A stretch of DNA of 64,000 nucleotides, from assembly GCF_000143535.2 (NCBI RefSeq), contig NC_037319.1, forward strand, positions 2,355,277 through 2,419,276, read 5' to 3'. The position numbers were made by a program, and so were the translations under genes. Of this stretch, positions 24,101 through 33,952 are shown piece by piece. The notes beneath the pieces were generated by a model that saw only the letters and a program-made list of their open reading frames with translations, was not told the origin of the DNA and searched no databases. Origin of the DNA: Botrytis cinerea B05.10 (lineage: Eukaryota; Ascomycota; Leotiomycetes; Helotiales; Sclerotiniaceae). How positions within the stretch are numbered: position 1 is the first letter of the stretch; each line of letters opens with the position of its first letter.

Positions 24101-24600
24101 CACCTCAACTATCACCTGGTCCACCTCAACTATCACCTGGTCCACCTCAACTATCACCTGGTCCACCTCAATCATCACCCGGTCTACCTCAAGTATCACC
24201 TGGTCTACCTCAATCATCACCTGGTCTACTGGATCGACCATCAAAGCGACTTCGGTCAGAAGAACCATCTTTTCGCTTGATGGATATCGGCTATGCCTTT
24301 TCAAAGGGTAAATCTAGAAGGAAAAGACCGGAAACTCTGAACGTCAACCTACCCGAAAGAATTATACAACTCATTCTTCAAATAGATAAAGAATTTCCAA
24401 AGAATCGTGTAAATTTCATTAAATTGAGCAAGGAAGTGAATTTGTGTTGGGTTACTTATGTCAGAGACTTAGAAGTTATTGAATGGAACAAGGAAGGGGA
24501 ATGTGCGAATTGTCTTCAAGCTAGAAACAGAGGAGAGGAAATTACTTGTTTTGATTATGAATCTTTAAAGACTATTCGTGTTTACAAAGAAGGTAGTTAA
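21160..24600 (+). CDS. Large heptad-like repeat protein with Pro-rich repeats and C-terminal Cys motif
   Basis: Single exon, 1146 residues, not recognised as a known family. Residues about 45-90 contain a duplicated 18-residue block (E-N-Q-A-N-I-E-R-K-V-D-D-L-S-G), encoded by a 54 bp direct repeat at about 21291-21398. Residues about 305-615 are built from about fourteen 22-residue units of the type F-x-x-L-T-K-K-V-D-D-I-P-Q-T-T-K-x-E-L-D, amphipathic like apolipoprotein or tail-fibre-like repeats. Residues about 965-1025 are S-P-G-P-P-Q-L tandem repeats. The C-terminus has C-A-N-C and a further Cys (about 1115-1130) in a compact segment that may bind metal. No signal peptide. Repeat units differ, so the array is old but still in frame. 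Confidence 0.82.
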   Translation: MDQNPIQMIAERSQFLRQQHLESLVAPVINAQIDSLRRMKKKFEENQANIERKVDDLSGKLNENQANIERKVDDLSGQLNEIINLHKFLAEKVENIEENIPKEIVRQSRFLNEPLINAIGHLQQAFTSTNDDVKVVNHNVIAGLGRMESIYDKAVLISNHTKDLIKEFKPVSPDLSSQKSLRENIDDTLSNTKKLITDMAGNKSFFNTIIETNREVNYTNTKTLSESINHVAENIEKINDILPKIFTQTEATGNIFPKIQSLVIDNKVMSEKLPSLFTNTTIISDSIKDLHIKLGVVQGNVGKQFGDFLKNLEGKIDGIPAATKTKFDPSLDDLVKKVDDISDSANTKFNISIEAMTKKVDDMPQTTKIEMDKFFQVLTKKLDDIPQTTKNELHTNFEALKEQVDHAMKNTNIELDNSSNVLTKKIEDIKQGTKTKLDECFNYLAKKVDEIPQNTKTSLDSSFEAFTKKMEEIPLEFKSSFDATKKNIDDFPSNLRKEFDESFDLVQITVDRFPGIFRKEFDESFAVLNTAMDGFPDAMKKNIDSIPGILRKEFDEYFAVLKTAMDGFPDATKNNVDGITSGLRQEFDDSIGELKTVIDQFPDTVKTIFKELLDAVQQKFKQNDLKAEELRKLREDYAKFQNHIEELTSNVQSLVPITSEDYNTSITEAFDKFQKSFNNSFNDQSNQINLANTKEAYESGINTLKTEFVKVLDDHTDDMAKRLDTSITDYKNDASKKREELSERFEETLRSIAVSISQSDIEGNIREHADRVIEVVQRLPTSEQLIYHISEALKEKCEEVAFEYHNVTNATIYYHASDMMEKIQHLLDNMYPKFWDANVLMARQSRKDVIEVIERIVPKECGSVKIALSNKVDEFLNQSREPTTPSIKTPMFRPIPRWNFDEIQFKCSELELGERSHPSNPSTPVPIQKTKLPDGWSPDIISDDEHFENSIHSSTPITFTHQLPPAAPQLSPGPPQLSPGPPQLSPGPPQLSPGPPQLSPGPPQSSPGLPQVSPGLPQSSPGLLDRPSKRLRSEEPSFRLMDIGYAFSKGKSRRKRPETLNVNLPERIIQLILQIDKEFPKNRVNFIKLSKEVNLCWVTYVRDLEVIEWNKEGECANCLQARNRGEEITCFDYESLKTIRVYKEGS
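22080..22995 (+). repeat. 66 bp coding repeat (22-residue unit)
   Basis: Diverged in-frame tandem units inside the large repeat protein. Hallmark words are AAGAAGGTGGATGA, CCACAAACTACGAAG and GAATTCGACGAGT. Two adjacent longer blocks at about 22710-22790 and 22800-22880 are nearly identical, which indicates recent expansion of a two-unit block. Confidence 0.85.
24055..24235 (+). repeat. 21 bp coding repeat (SPGPPQL)
   Basis: About eight head-to-tail 21 bp units with core CACCTCAACTATCACCTGGT. The first units are identical and the last three are diverged (GGTCTACCTCAATCATC). This is a likely site of length variation between strains. Confidence 0.92.
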
Positions 24601-26088
24601 CATGGGGGCGAGATGCGTATTGCTCAAAGAAATTAACTTAAGCTTGAAGTTGATTGCTTGATTGATATACATATTCATGGAGATGTATTATGGAATCTGT
24701 CACCTCGCTAAGAGAGCTCATTTTAGCTATCTAAAATTGCTTCATGTATGAATTGAAATGAATACTCAATAATAATTTGATTGTTGCTCATGCCTATGGT
24801 GGAAATTGTTCAACAAACTCAACACTTCTGTTCTTTTCTCATGATGATACATGCTATTGATTTTCTAGTTTTATCATCTTGTCCTACCATCACTATCATT
24901 TCCGACTTATATAATTCATCGATGCGAGACTTATAGACTTTGCTCTAGTATTCTTCCACATGGAAGTATAAAATCCTATGTAATTATCAACCCCCTTCCT
25001 ATTCCAAAGCTTCATCTTATTTTCACATGGATTCCCTAGGACGCAAAAGAAATTTCTGTAAAGGTATCGGAATGATCAAATCATCCTAGGCTCCAAGACA
25101 TCAATTTATCCAATTAGTCTTCCTTCCAATTCTTTGGATTACATATGACTACTTTCTCTTTCTCTCACTTTGTCTAACCCTTACAGTCAATTCTAAATAT
25201 CTTCACTTCAACATGTATTATTCGCATTATTTACATCATCAACCGAAACATAGATACAACAAAGAACCCAAGTCTAAAGAAAGGGGATTGAAACAGGGGA
25301 CAGGTGTGCCTAAGAGGGATGAAAGTGGAGGGATCATAGTACGGAGAAGAGTCATCATTACAATCAATACTTGGCTCTCTGATTTCACGCATCTAAGTAA
25401 CTCTCTTCCCGGTGCTAATCTGCCAAATTTCCCCTTCTTTGACCTTTTCCCTTATGCCTTTCACTCTTTATCTCCTAGTTTCCCAAGCACAGTCCATCCC
25501 CCCAAAATGACTGCAGCCACAACCCCACCTTCAATATCAAGGTTTCTCAGTTCCTAGTTTGTCAGAGTCTTTCTACAACACAATGGATCAAATTTTTCTT
25601 CACAATGACCAAAATAAGAGAGATCATAGTTTAAATTTGAGAGTGAGATAGATTTAAAATATTAAAATGCTTCGCTATTGATTTTGTGTGATATGTGTGA
25701 GCTTCTCCTCAGTCATCTGTCTGTCCCCTTGATAAAATCCCTCCACGATAAACTATGAATATTGTGAATGTAAACTCATTGACCTCGTGATATAATAAAA
25801 TTCCTCCATTAAGACCCCTTAATCTCCTCCATGAATATTGCAATTAGAAACTCATTGCCGTCATGATCATAAAAAGCCATGCAATCCCCATACCCATCAA
25901 ATTTGTAAAATCAAACCCATTAACATTGTTGAAAATCTCGCTTGAAATCAAAAGAATTGTTACCACCATTCCCCAAACTAGAACCGATAACTTACTAGAG
26001 TGCAAAGCTCCAGATATGTATCTACCCATGAAATATTAGTCATTTTGATTCCAAAGAGCATAAATTAGTTTATTTAACATACCAGATC
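24601..26088. other. Intergenic with two weak small ORFs
   Basis: A plus-strand frame at 25213-25557 (114 codons, His/Lys-rich start, Pro/Phe-rich end) and a minus-strand frame at 26029-25844 (61 codons, two hydrophobic helices, MGRYISGALHSSKLSVLVWG) are open but unsupported. The latter lies just past the stop of the 26.1 kb gene. A GTATGT donor six bases after that stop raises the possibility of an alternative last exon or a 3'-UTR intron. Confidence 0.3.
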
Positions 26089-27039
26089 TCAAGAAGTGGA
26101 ATCTTGTTGAAGGATAGCATCAACAAATGGGCCGGCTACACCATAGTCGAAGTCTTTGCTTGGTAGAATAAAGCTTCGGGAGCTTACAGTCAATTGGTAA
26201 GGGCTTGGTGCCTTACCGACTCCATCACCATCTCCAACTTTGGCATCAGCATCTTCTGGCTTGTCTTCAAAAACACTGTGTCCGAATTCTAGTTCAAATT
26301 CGGCGCGCATATTATCCAAGATAGTACCTTCAAGGACACCTGGGTGTAAGGGTAGGCGAGAAAGTGCCAACTCTTCGGCAGGAGTCAAGGTATACCGATG
26401 TAGCTCCTCGGAAACGCCCCACTGGATTTCCTCCAGATTACGTGGAAATTTAGCTGAATCATGTTAGTCATCTTATCAAAGAAATCAAGATTCTACTATC
26501 TTACCCCAATTCTTCGCCTGCTCTTTGATAAGCAGGGTATTGTAAGGAGTCTCTTTCAAATACTTTAACTCGCTCTTGTAAAGTTCGAACTCCTTGGGGC
26601 ACCAACTGGCTTCATCGGGCTTGGCTTTCAATATTTCCCTGCACTTCAACTCATGTTCTTCTGATACATTCCAAATGGCTCCGGAGATCAGTTGTTGAAT
26701 TTGCAATTGCCTATCCAGCTTTCGTCTGTAAAAATCCATGTCCGCTGGGGATTTTTTGCCGCCCAACCAAGACTTTGCGCACTCATCAAAGACCATATCG
26801 TAATCCATACCATTCTTGAGAGCCATGGTTCCAATACGCTGAGGGACTTCATGGATCTTCAATCCTCGAACGTATTCACGGAACTCACGGACAGTAGTGA
26901 TTGCCGTCTTCAATCCCTCATCCATGTTGGGATGAATTTTCCACAAGCCAGGAATATCCTTTGGGTCTCTAGGGCGATAAGGGAATACCTTAGTACTGCT
27001 GGTGCCAGCGAGCGGGATGTACAAGTCAGGGAATGTCAT
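26089..27039 (-). CDS. YRPRDP-family protein, copy 2
   Basis: Two exons, 27039-26505 and 26453-26089, joined over a 51 bp GTAAGA..TCAG intron, give 299 residues. The N-terminus L-Y-I-P-L-A-G-T-S-S-T-K-V-F-P-Y-R-P-R-D-P aligns with copies 1 and 3. A shared middle region has D-F-Y-R-R-K-L-D-R-Q-L-Q-I-Q, then I-W-N-V-S-E-E-H-E-L-K-C-R-E-I-L-K, L-K-Y-L-K-E-T-P-Y-N-T-L and I-K-E-Q-A. The second exon is 365 nt, the same length as in copy 3, which supports both models. The tail is acidic and carries no known motif. Function unknown. The upstream region (27110-27210) resembles that of copy 3, so the promoter was duplicated together with the gene. Confidence 0.8.
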
Positions 27040-28323
27040 TTTGATGATAGACAGTGTAATTCGTCGACTGGTAAGGGGAGTGTAAATCGAAGATATTTCG
27101 AGCCTATATTATGGTACGAGGATAACGCGAATTTCTTTAGTTCTCTGGAAAAAGTTTGTAAGGAAGATGGATGGATAATGAGAAAGTGGAGGAGAAGATT
27201 TCTTAAATAGGTCCAACTAGCGCATAAACTACACTAGCGCTAGTGGATCGATGGAGCTAGTGGATCGATGGAGCTAGTGGATCGATGGAGCTAGTGGATT
27301 GATGGAGCTAGTGAATTGATGGAGAGTGTATTATAAGGGCGTAATTGTATTTTGGAAGTTGAAGTGGAGCTATTCAGTAGTCATATTGATATTAACGTAC
27401 GAGATTAAAGACTCGTTCCATTGAAGGAAATAGAGAACGTAGATTGGTTGAAAGATTGATGTTATGAAGTAACTGAGGGGGTAGAAGAAGATGTCCTTAG
27501 TCGATTAGATTTTATGCAAGGGAGTTCAAATAGCCGAATTTGTTGTGAGGTCTACCGATAAAGAAAGGGAACGTACGAGACTCCACACACGCATGTAAAA
27601 GTTGCGATCCCTATCAAAAATAGACAAACCAGAAATGCAGCGGATGTTTTTCAATATGGTCAACTAGTAATGTTTAGCTCGCTAGCATCGAGAGCTCACT
27701 TGCGTGAAATTTAAGCGAATCGAGAGCAGCACGTGATTGAGTTGGATTTGATAAATGAGGAGAGAGGAGGTAAGGAAGGGATAGTAGATGAGGGAAATGG
27801 GTGGAACTAAATTGATTCTTATAACAAAAATTAAATGATATGATTACTTGCGAGCCACAAGATACTTCCTCAAAATCATTGATATGTATCATGATCATCA
27901 CATGGGCTATATTGCAGTGGGATTCACTTAACAATTATTTAATAGTTGCAGACATTTTGAGGAATTGTAATGTAGTATTAAATTCCTGGAAGGCTTAGCT
28001 AACGAGCCACCTTTTGGTAAATATGCGATCGTCTAGCTAACTTTGCCATTTATATGAAAAATTCCATCTTGAAAACCATGCATCTAACCACCCAAATCTC
28101 ATCTAACTTTGCCATCCGTGTAATAAATTCCAGTGCGAAAACCCATGCATCTCGATTCGATTGTATTGGAATTGTTGTCAAAGAACCACGATAAATATCA
28201 AAAGCGATATGAACCCCTTCCCCAAATTCATGGGATTTTGAGTGTGCATATTTAGCGAAAATAAGTGTTTAATAATCTCGAAACGAATGGAGTTCGACCT
28301 ATTCCTTGTTATTAATGGCAATT
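27040..28323. other. Intergenic between YRPRDP copies 2 and 3
   Basis: Contains the copy-2 promoter with TACGAGGATAA near 27115, the 17 bp minisatellite, and an imperfect ~75 bp direct repeat around 28030-28150 (CTAACTTTGCCAT ... CATGCATCT). No supported gene. Confidence 0.4.
27241..27324. repeat. 17 bp minisatellite, five copies
   Basis: Units TAGTGGATCGATGGAGC begin at 27241, 27258, 27275, 27292 and 27309. The last two have GATTGATGG or GAATTGATGG. It is located about 200 bp upstream of the copy-2 start codon. Confidence 0.95.
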
Positions 28324-29284
28324 TCAGTTATCCTGACATGCTATCAGGTTCGTTTCACTCAACATACCTGGCGTTAGGTCAGGAGCGATGTCATCATTCA
28401 AAAGGGCACTCAAAAAACTTCCCCATCCATTGAAGTTGGATTCCATGACAGGTGTAAAAGCTTCGCGAAACCAATCACTCATTCTGTACCCTTCGGATGC
28501 ATTCTCGAACTCACCAGTACCTTGAGCCCATTCGAAACCAACGCCGCCTAATGAATCCTTGGGGCAAATGGGAAGGGTTTCAACTCTAACTAAATCATCG
28601 GCTGTCAAGTTGCATTGCTGAATCAAATCACCATCAATTTCTGGAACCATAACTCCTGGGATATGATTGATAAGATACTGTTCATCTCCTTATATATGAT
28701 ATTAGTCAACGCAGACAGGTAAAGAAATATCGTAAGTACTTACTGGCAACCTTAAGAACTTGTTTATCGATGAATAGAGCATTGAAAGGCTTCTCTGTTA
28801 GGTACTTAATCTGTTGAGTCTTTCGGTCTCGTGACTTCTTGGAAATCAAGTGGAAGTTACTTGAGCCCTCCTTCAAAATTTCAAGACATCTTAACTCGTG
28901 TTCTTCAGCAATGTTCATGATTACTCCGTTCGTAATCACTGTTAATTGGAACAAGCTATCTATCTTTATTCGGTGTTGGTTCATTTCTTGTGGTGAGTTC
29001 TTTCCACATCCCCATGCATCTCGGCAGACTCTGAATGTAGCATCAAGCGTCTCTAAGCCTTCGAGGAGGTGATGGTAGATGATTCCAGGGACCAGATGTA
29101 ACTCGCAAGTCCGAACTTCCTCTCGTATCTCTTTCCATATAACGATAAGATCTTTCAAACGGTCACTCGCATTTGGTGCTGGTTCAAATAGGGTGTGCAT
29201 ATCTGCCGGATCTCTTGGACGATATATGTCGACTTTTGTGTAGCTACTTCCCCTGAGAGGGATATGTATACCGTGAAAAGGCAT
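28324..29284 (-). CDS. YRPRDP-family protein, copy 3
   Basis: Two exons, 29284-28744 and 28688-28324, over a 55 bp GTAAGT..TAAG intron, give 301 residues. The start at 29284 (MPFHGIHIPLRGSS) is chosen because it lines up with copies 1 and 2. An in-frame ATG lies six codons upstream. The family signature Y-R-P-R-D-P is followed by I-K-I-D-S-L-F-Q-L-T, I-M-N-I-A-E-E-H-E-L-R-C-L-E-I-L-K and I-K-Y-L-T-E-K-P-F-N-A-L-F-I-D-K-Q, closely parallel to copy 2. The second exon matches copy 2 in length (365 nt) but is diverged (P-E-I-D-G-D-L-I-Q-Q ... W-G-S-F-L-S-A-L-L). A GTATGT donor at 28367 leaves open an alternative 3' end. Function unknown. Confidence 0.8.
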
Positions 29285-30323
29285 ATTTGAAGATCGTGTC
29301 ACCGTTTTCCTTAAGAATGCAGGTCAGTGATTAACGATTGAAATAGAAGTGGTTGCCTTTATCAACTTACGAGGATAGCAAAATTTTCGAATTCAACAAG
29401 AGGTGGTTTGACTTGGTCGAGGAGATAAAGGATAGAGAAAATATTGGAGGAGAAGAATTCTTATATAGATATTTGGAAATGTATATTAGGATTAGCGTAG
29501 ATACTAGCGCGATGCTAACTCTAGCGAGCACGTGATTTTTTACTTAAAGAATTAGGATGGGATGAAAGAGGTTTAAATGCTTGAAGATGTATGAGAATAA
29601 AGGCAGTTGGGAACATTCTTGTATAAGAAGAGGAAGAGGGCATGATTGTTAGTTTTAAAATGCTTGAAGGTTTGGGGTACACATTGTCACATTGTAGACA
29701 ATCATTTGTGATGGAAATATGATGACTAGTGGAACAGATGAGAATCATGAAGCGGTTAGAATCTTAAGCGAATCTCTAATCACATCACGAAGGAATATAT
29801 ATCTTGGCATTCGTTAGTTAGTGTTGAGATGAATACGAGAATGAAAGCCACACATGAGCCTCAATGTGGCACGTGTGTGGCTCCGTATTTTTGCCCAAGA
29901 TTCAAGGCATATCAGCACAAGTGTGTTCGCGCGGAAATGTCTGAATGCCAAGACACCAATGTCTGATTAGTGTCGTTAGGAATATGATTTTGATCAAGTC
30001 AACTTCACAATGTTCATTTCATTTGCATTACAATTCAATATAAGAATATCTTCATTTTGCTGCCTTGATATTTAAATATGTTTCCCATAAGCCCTAATGT
30101 TCTCTCCTCATGTTCTCTCCTCATGTCATTTTGTGATATTATGCCCCTGAACATATCGTTCCTTGCTGATCGAAATGGTCTCAAATAAACTAATAATGCC
30201 CCGAAATTCTGTGAAACGACTAATGAAAAATGAAAAATGAAAAATAGATAAATAAGGATAACCCCTAGTAAGTAAGCACCTGACCTAGCATCTTCACGCA
30301 ACTAAGCATCAAGTGTCAAAAAA
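29285..30323. other. Intergenic, copy-3 promoter and spacer
   Basis: 29360-29460 is similar to the copy-2 promoter: a CGAGGATAG word, then TGGAGGAGAAGAATTCTTAT. Further out there are only short frames. Confidence 0.45.
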
Positions 30324-31987
30324 TCACTCGTTCTCCTTTGCCAATGACTTTGTTTTGTTCTCGCTCGCCAATGCAGCCTTTCTACGGGACTTTCGAATTG
30401 CTGGAGTCGGTGGAGGGGTGATTCCGAGAGCTTTGAAACCACTCGCCTCTGACTTTTTGGGTGTCTTGGGTACAACATCGGCCTTCTTTGACATCTTTGG
30501 TGGCTTGGGTACAAGATCGGCCTTCTTCGACTTCTTTGGTGTCTTGGGTACAAAATCCGTGTCAGCCCTTCTCTTTGCGGGGGTTGACAACACCGGCGCC
30601 TTTCTTGCTGAATTATTTTGAGTGGAAGGTGGATGAGTTTCTTTGCTTTTTGAAAACAAACGGATTTTTATAGTCTTGGTAGAGGCGGGCTCCGGTTTAT
30701 CAGTTTGCTCTTCCTCCAACATCTCTTCTTCTACGTCAGATGAATCAGAGTCGTCAGTATCATATATCTTGGGAGCTTTTTCGACTGGCGCTGGCGGATG
30801 TTGTCTCCGATATTCCTCCTGCTTCAGTCTCGCCAGCTCTTTTTCTTTCTCATATAATATGGCGAATTGTTCAGCGCGTTGCTTTTCATTTTCTCGTTGT
30901 AAATCGGCTTCAGCTCTTGCTCTTGTCTCTGCCAACTTTTGTTCTTCCGAAATTTGGTCGACTGTGCTAATCGCCTCAAGTTCGCCAGCCTTGTTTCCAA
31001 CATTTGCATCGCCTGTAGCATGGAGTGTAGCAGTGACATCATCATCACTGCCTGGCGCGGAGGCGTTGTGATTCGCATTCAGATCGGTGTCGGAAGTTGA
31101 TGTGATGGGGACATCCACATCCATGGGCACAGAACTTCCACTTATTTCTGCCTCTTGCACAACATCTGGACTGGTCCCTGGTCGCATATTTGGTGTCGGT
31201 ACTGGTAAGGGCTCCGGACCAAACCTCATACCATTGGAACTGACGGCATTAACCGTTGCGGCGGCATTGGATACTAAATTGGTGTCAGAAACATACACGG
31301 AAGTTATTTTTTTTGTATGCGGAGGGTGAACTTACTTTGTGTACTGCTGATGCTGCCGCTACTGGTTGCGGAATTCTCATTATGCAAGAGATCTCTGAAG
31401 TGTAAGCGGATCTCCATCAACAAATGACCTAACTTATTCTCCCCGGGCCACTCGCAGATTTTAGTTTTCAACGTCTGAGGTTTGGTAAGTCCCGAGCCCC
31501 AAACCACATCATCTCTGGCCTCAACAATCAACCCATTTCCTGTATTGACCAAAGCCTGTATCCATGAGTCCTTGTGTCGATATTTATAGTAAAGGGCATT
31601 AGCCATCATGCTACTTGAAATCTCATTCCACTTAGTCGTATCAAAGTTGAGGATTTTCTTGACTTCTGTTCTTGCTTTATTGGGAGCGCAATCAACCAGT
31701 TTGCGGAAAATGACTTTATCTTTCATCATCCACGCTTTTGCCGCTTGGAAATAACTACAACAAATACATTAGTGAAATTCCAGGAATATCAAAGCAAAAC
31801 AGGTTACAAACTTCTCAGCGGACCGGTAAACCGTTCCTTCATCGTCAACAAATTTCTCCTCGTAAAGGTTTGAAAGCCATGCCCACTCAGCACCAGGCTT
31901 GGGACTGCTAAATATGATCGCTGTGACTGGAACCTTTTCAGCCCCATAGGCATAGAAAACTGTATGTGAATCTCTGCTTGGAGCCAT
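30324..31987 (-). CDS. NADAR-domain protein with long disordered KTPKKS tail
   Basis: Three exons, 31987-31812, 31754-31336 and 31273-30324, join in phase and give 514 residues. Residues about 25-190 are a NADAR (YbiA/DUF1768) domain: W-A-W-L-S-N-L-Y, G-T-V-Y-R-S-A-E-N-Y-F-Q-A-A-K-A across the first junction, then W-N-E-I-S-S-S-M-M-A-N-A-L-Y-Y-K, L-V-N-T-G-N-G-L-I-V-E-A and D-V-V-W-G-S-G-L. NADAR proteins act on ADP-ribose-type or riboflavin-intermediate N-glycosidic bonds. The real substrate here is unknown. The remaining 300 residues are disordered: Ser/Asp-rich, a coiled coil (R-A-E-A-D-L-Q-R-E-N-E-K-Q-R-A-E-Q) and three K-T-P-K-K-S-like basic repeats near the end, suggesting a nuclear protein. 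It is divergent from the SNF2-like gene. A decayed copy of its tail lies at 50.3 kb. Confidence 0.88.
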
Positions 31988-32477
31988 GTTTCACTGATAA
32001 AATACTTAGCACTTGGTTGTTAAGATGCACTGAAGGATCAATGGTAGATGGGGGTCTCTATTAACGTACTTGAATAGCGTCTGAACGTTTGAGACAGTTT
32101 GGAGCTCTATCTTCACACCAGAATAGTGTTTTAGATGTGGAGATGATACCGTCCTGTATCCACGTGTGAAGTTAGTGCTTGGATATTGAGTGGAGCAGTT
32201 TCTCTATCAATGCACGGAGATAGCAACTTAAGAAATTGACTTACTTACAGTCAGACGAGAATAAAGGATCCTGCTCTTCACCTTTTCTGATGGCACAGGC
32301 GTAGAAAATGGAATGTGTCGGGCAGAAAATAAGAAGAGATGTGAAAAGTAAATTGGGAATAGTTGTAGCCTTTTGTGTCCGTATGTGAAGAAGTTTTTAC
32401 CGGGTCGATAAAGATTGTCGTCGGTATAACTCAAATCGATCCAAGGACGGCAAGTACCACCGAAAAGAATTAGAAGC

Positions 32478-32787
32478 GTTCCTTTAACTCAGTGCGAGGA
32501 TAGCCAAGCTGGATACAAGTGTAGAAAGATATCAAAAGAGTTCCTTTAACTCAATGCGAGGATAGCCAAGCTGGATACAGATATAGAAAGATATCAAAAG
32601 AGTTCCTTTAACTCAATGCGAGGATAGCCAAGCTGGATACAAGTGTAGAAAGATATCAAAAGAGTTCCTTTAACTCAGTGCGAGGATAGCCAAGCTGGAT
32701 ACAAGTGTAGAAAGATATCAAAAGAGTTCCTTTAACTCGATGCGAGGATAGCCAAGTTGGGTAAAAGAGATGGAGGGAGGGCTGTGT
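32478..32787. repeat. 62 bp tandem repeat, five copies
   Basis: Units starting GTTCCTTTAACTC at 32478, 32540, 32602, 32664 and 32726. Each contains TGCGAGGATAGCCAAGCTGG and ends AGAAAGATATCAAAAGA. The last unit is partly diverged. A further degenerate half unit (GTCCTTTGAGCTCGTTCGAG) lies at about 32796-32820. Confidence 0.95.
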
Positions 32788-33597
32788 GGAAAGCCGTCCT
32801 TTGAGCTCGTTCGAGGATAAGAAAAAAATTGTAAATAAATCGTTAGTGGCGCGGACGACAAGGCTTAGCGCGGTTTGAACTTCATGGTCCCATTGAGGTT
32901 TCCTAATTAGGAAATTATTAACTTCTCATTCACTTTCATTCTCAACAAACTCAACTTTGACCCCGCAGATAACAAAGTGAATCTATGGACGCAAATCTAA
33001 AACTTCCAATTTATATTTCCCTCCTCCTTTCAACTTCTTCCCAAACTTTCTAACTTTTACAACAACACCAGATACTCAATATTCCCTTCTCCATACTCAT
33101 TTGAAGACTTTCTCCTCTTTTTTATTACTTCAAAGCAGTCCTTACACGCACAAAGTATACTGCGAGGTTCTGCAAATTGATAATCAGAGCAAGCTTTCAG
33201 TCTTCAAACTGAATTTCTGGAAGGTAAGCTTCCCAATTTCTTTCCAACTTCAATTCCATCTATTCCTTGCAGCAAGAAAGATGTTCTTTATCATTTGCGC
33301 ATATTTCCCTTCGTAATTTCGATGAAAAGACTTGTTTTGAATTGAATCCAAGGGATACTTCACGGACAGTTGGCAAGATTATGGGCTATTTAGAGTGTGG
33401 AAGCTGCGCATCTTCTGTGGAAATGTGATCAAGCAGTTTCAGTTATGTTATTCAACATATTTTGGAATATTTCTTAACTAGGTACGAGAATAACGACGAG
33501 ATTGGGAAAGCTTCCATCTCAGATTTTGGTTATTCTCACATGAGGTCAAACCTCAGAGTTTGTACTACTTTAAATCTTGTCCACATACGTGAATTCA

Positions 33598-33808
33598 ATT
33601 TGAATTCCACTCAGGTTATCCTCGAGTCTGAATAAAGGCGGGATTCCGTCGTTATTCGTATACGAGGATGGAAGCGGGATTGTATCCTGCTCTCAGGCTA
33701 TTCACACGTGGAGATGGAGGAGTAGTTTGAACTCCGCTCAGGTTGTCCTCGCTTCAGAATAAAGGCGGGATTCCGCCGTTATTCGTGTACGAGGATAAAG
33801 CCGGGATG
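33598..33808. repeat. Duplicated ~80 bp promoter block
   Basis: Two direct copies (33598-33678 and 33727-33808). Each reads CTCAGGTT(A/G)TCCTCG, then GAATAAAGGCGGGATTCCG and TTATTCGT(A/G)TACGAGGAT. Within each copy the TCCTCG and CGAGGA words face each other as an inverted pair. Confidence 0.88.
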
Positions 33809-33952
33809 CACAGTTTTTCCACTTGAATCATGTGCTCTTGTTTTCGATGTGGACAAAGCGCATCTTCAAAATTTCTCAACCTCATATATGTATTCTACTG
33901 TGATGGTCGTGGATAACAATGCTAATCAACAGTTTTGCAATAGGCACTCACA

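Larger units (their letters stand above)
31988..33952. promoter_or_regulatory. Bidirectional promoter region, repeat-rich
   Basis: A 1.96 kb spacer between the divergent NADAR and SNF2-like genes, without a supported ORF. It holds a 62 bp tandem array, a duplicated ~80 bp block and at least ten copies of a CGAG(G/A)ATA-type word in both orientations. Polypyrimidine tracts near 33000-33120 resemble a fungal core promoter for the plus-strand gene. Confidence 0.4.
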
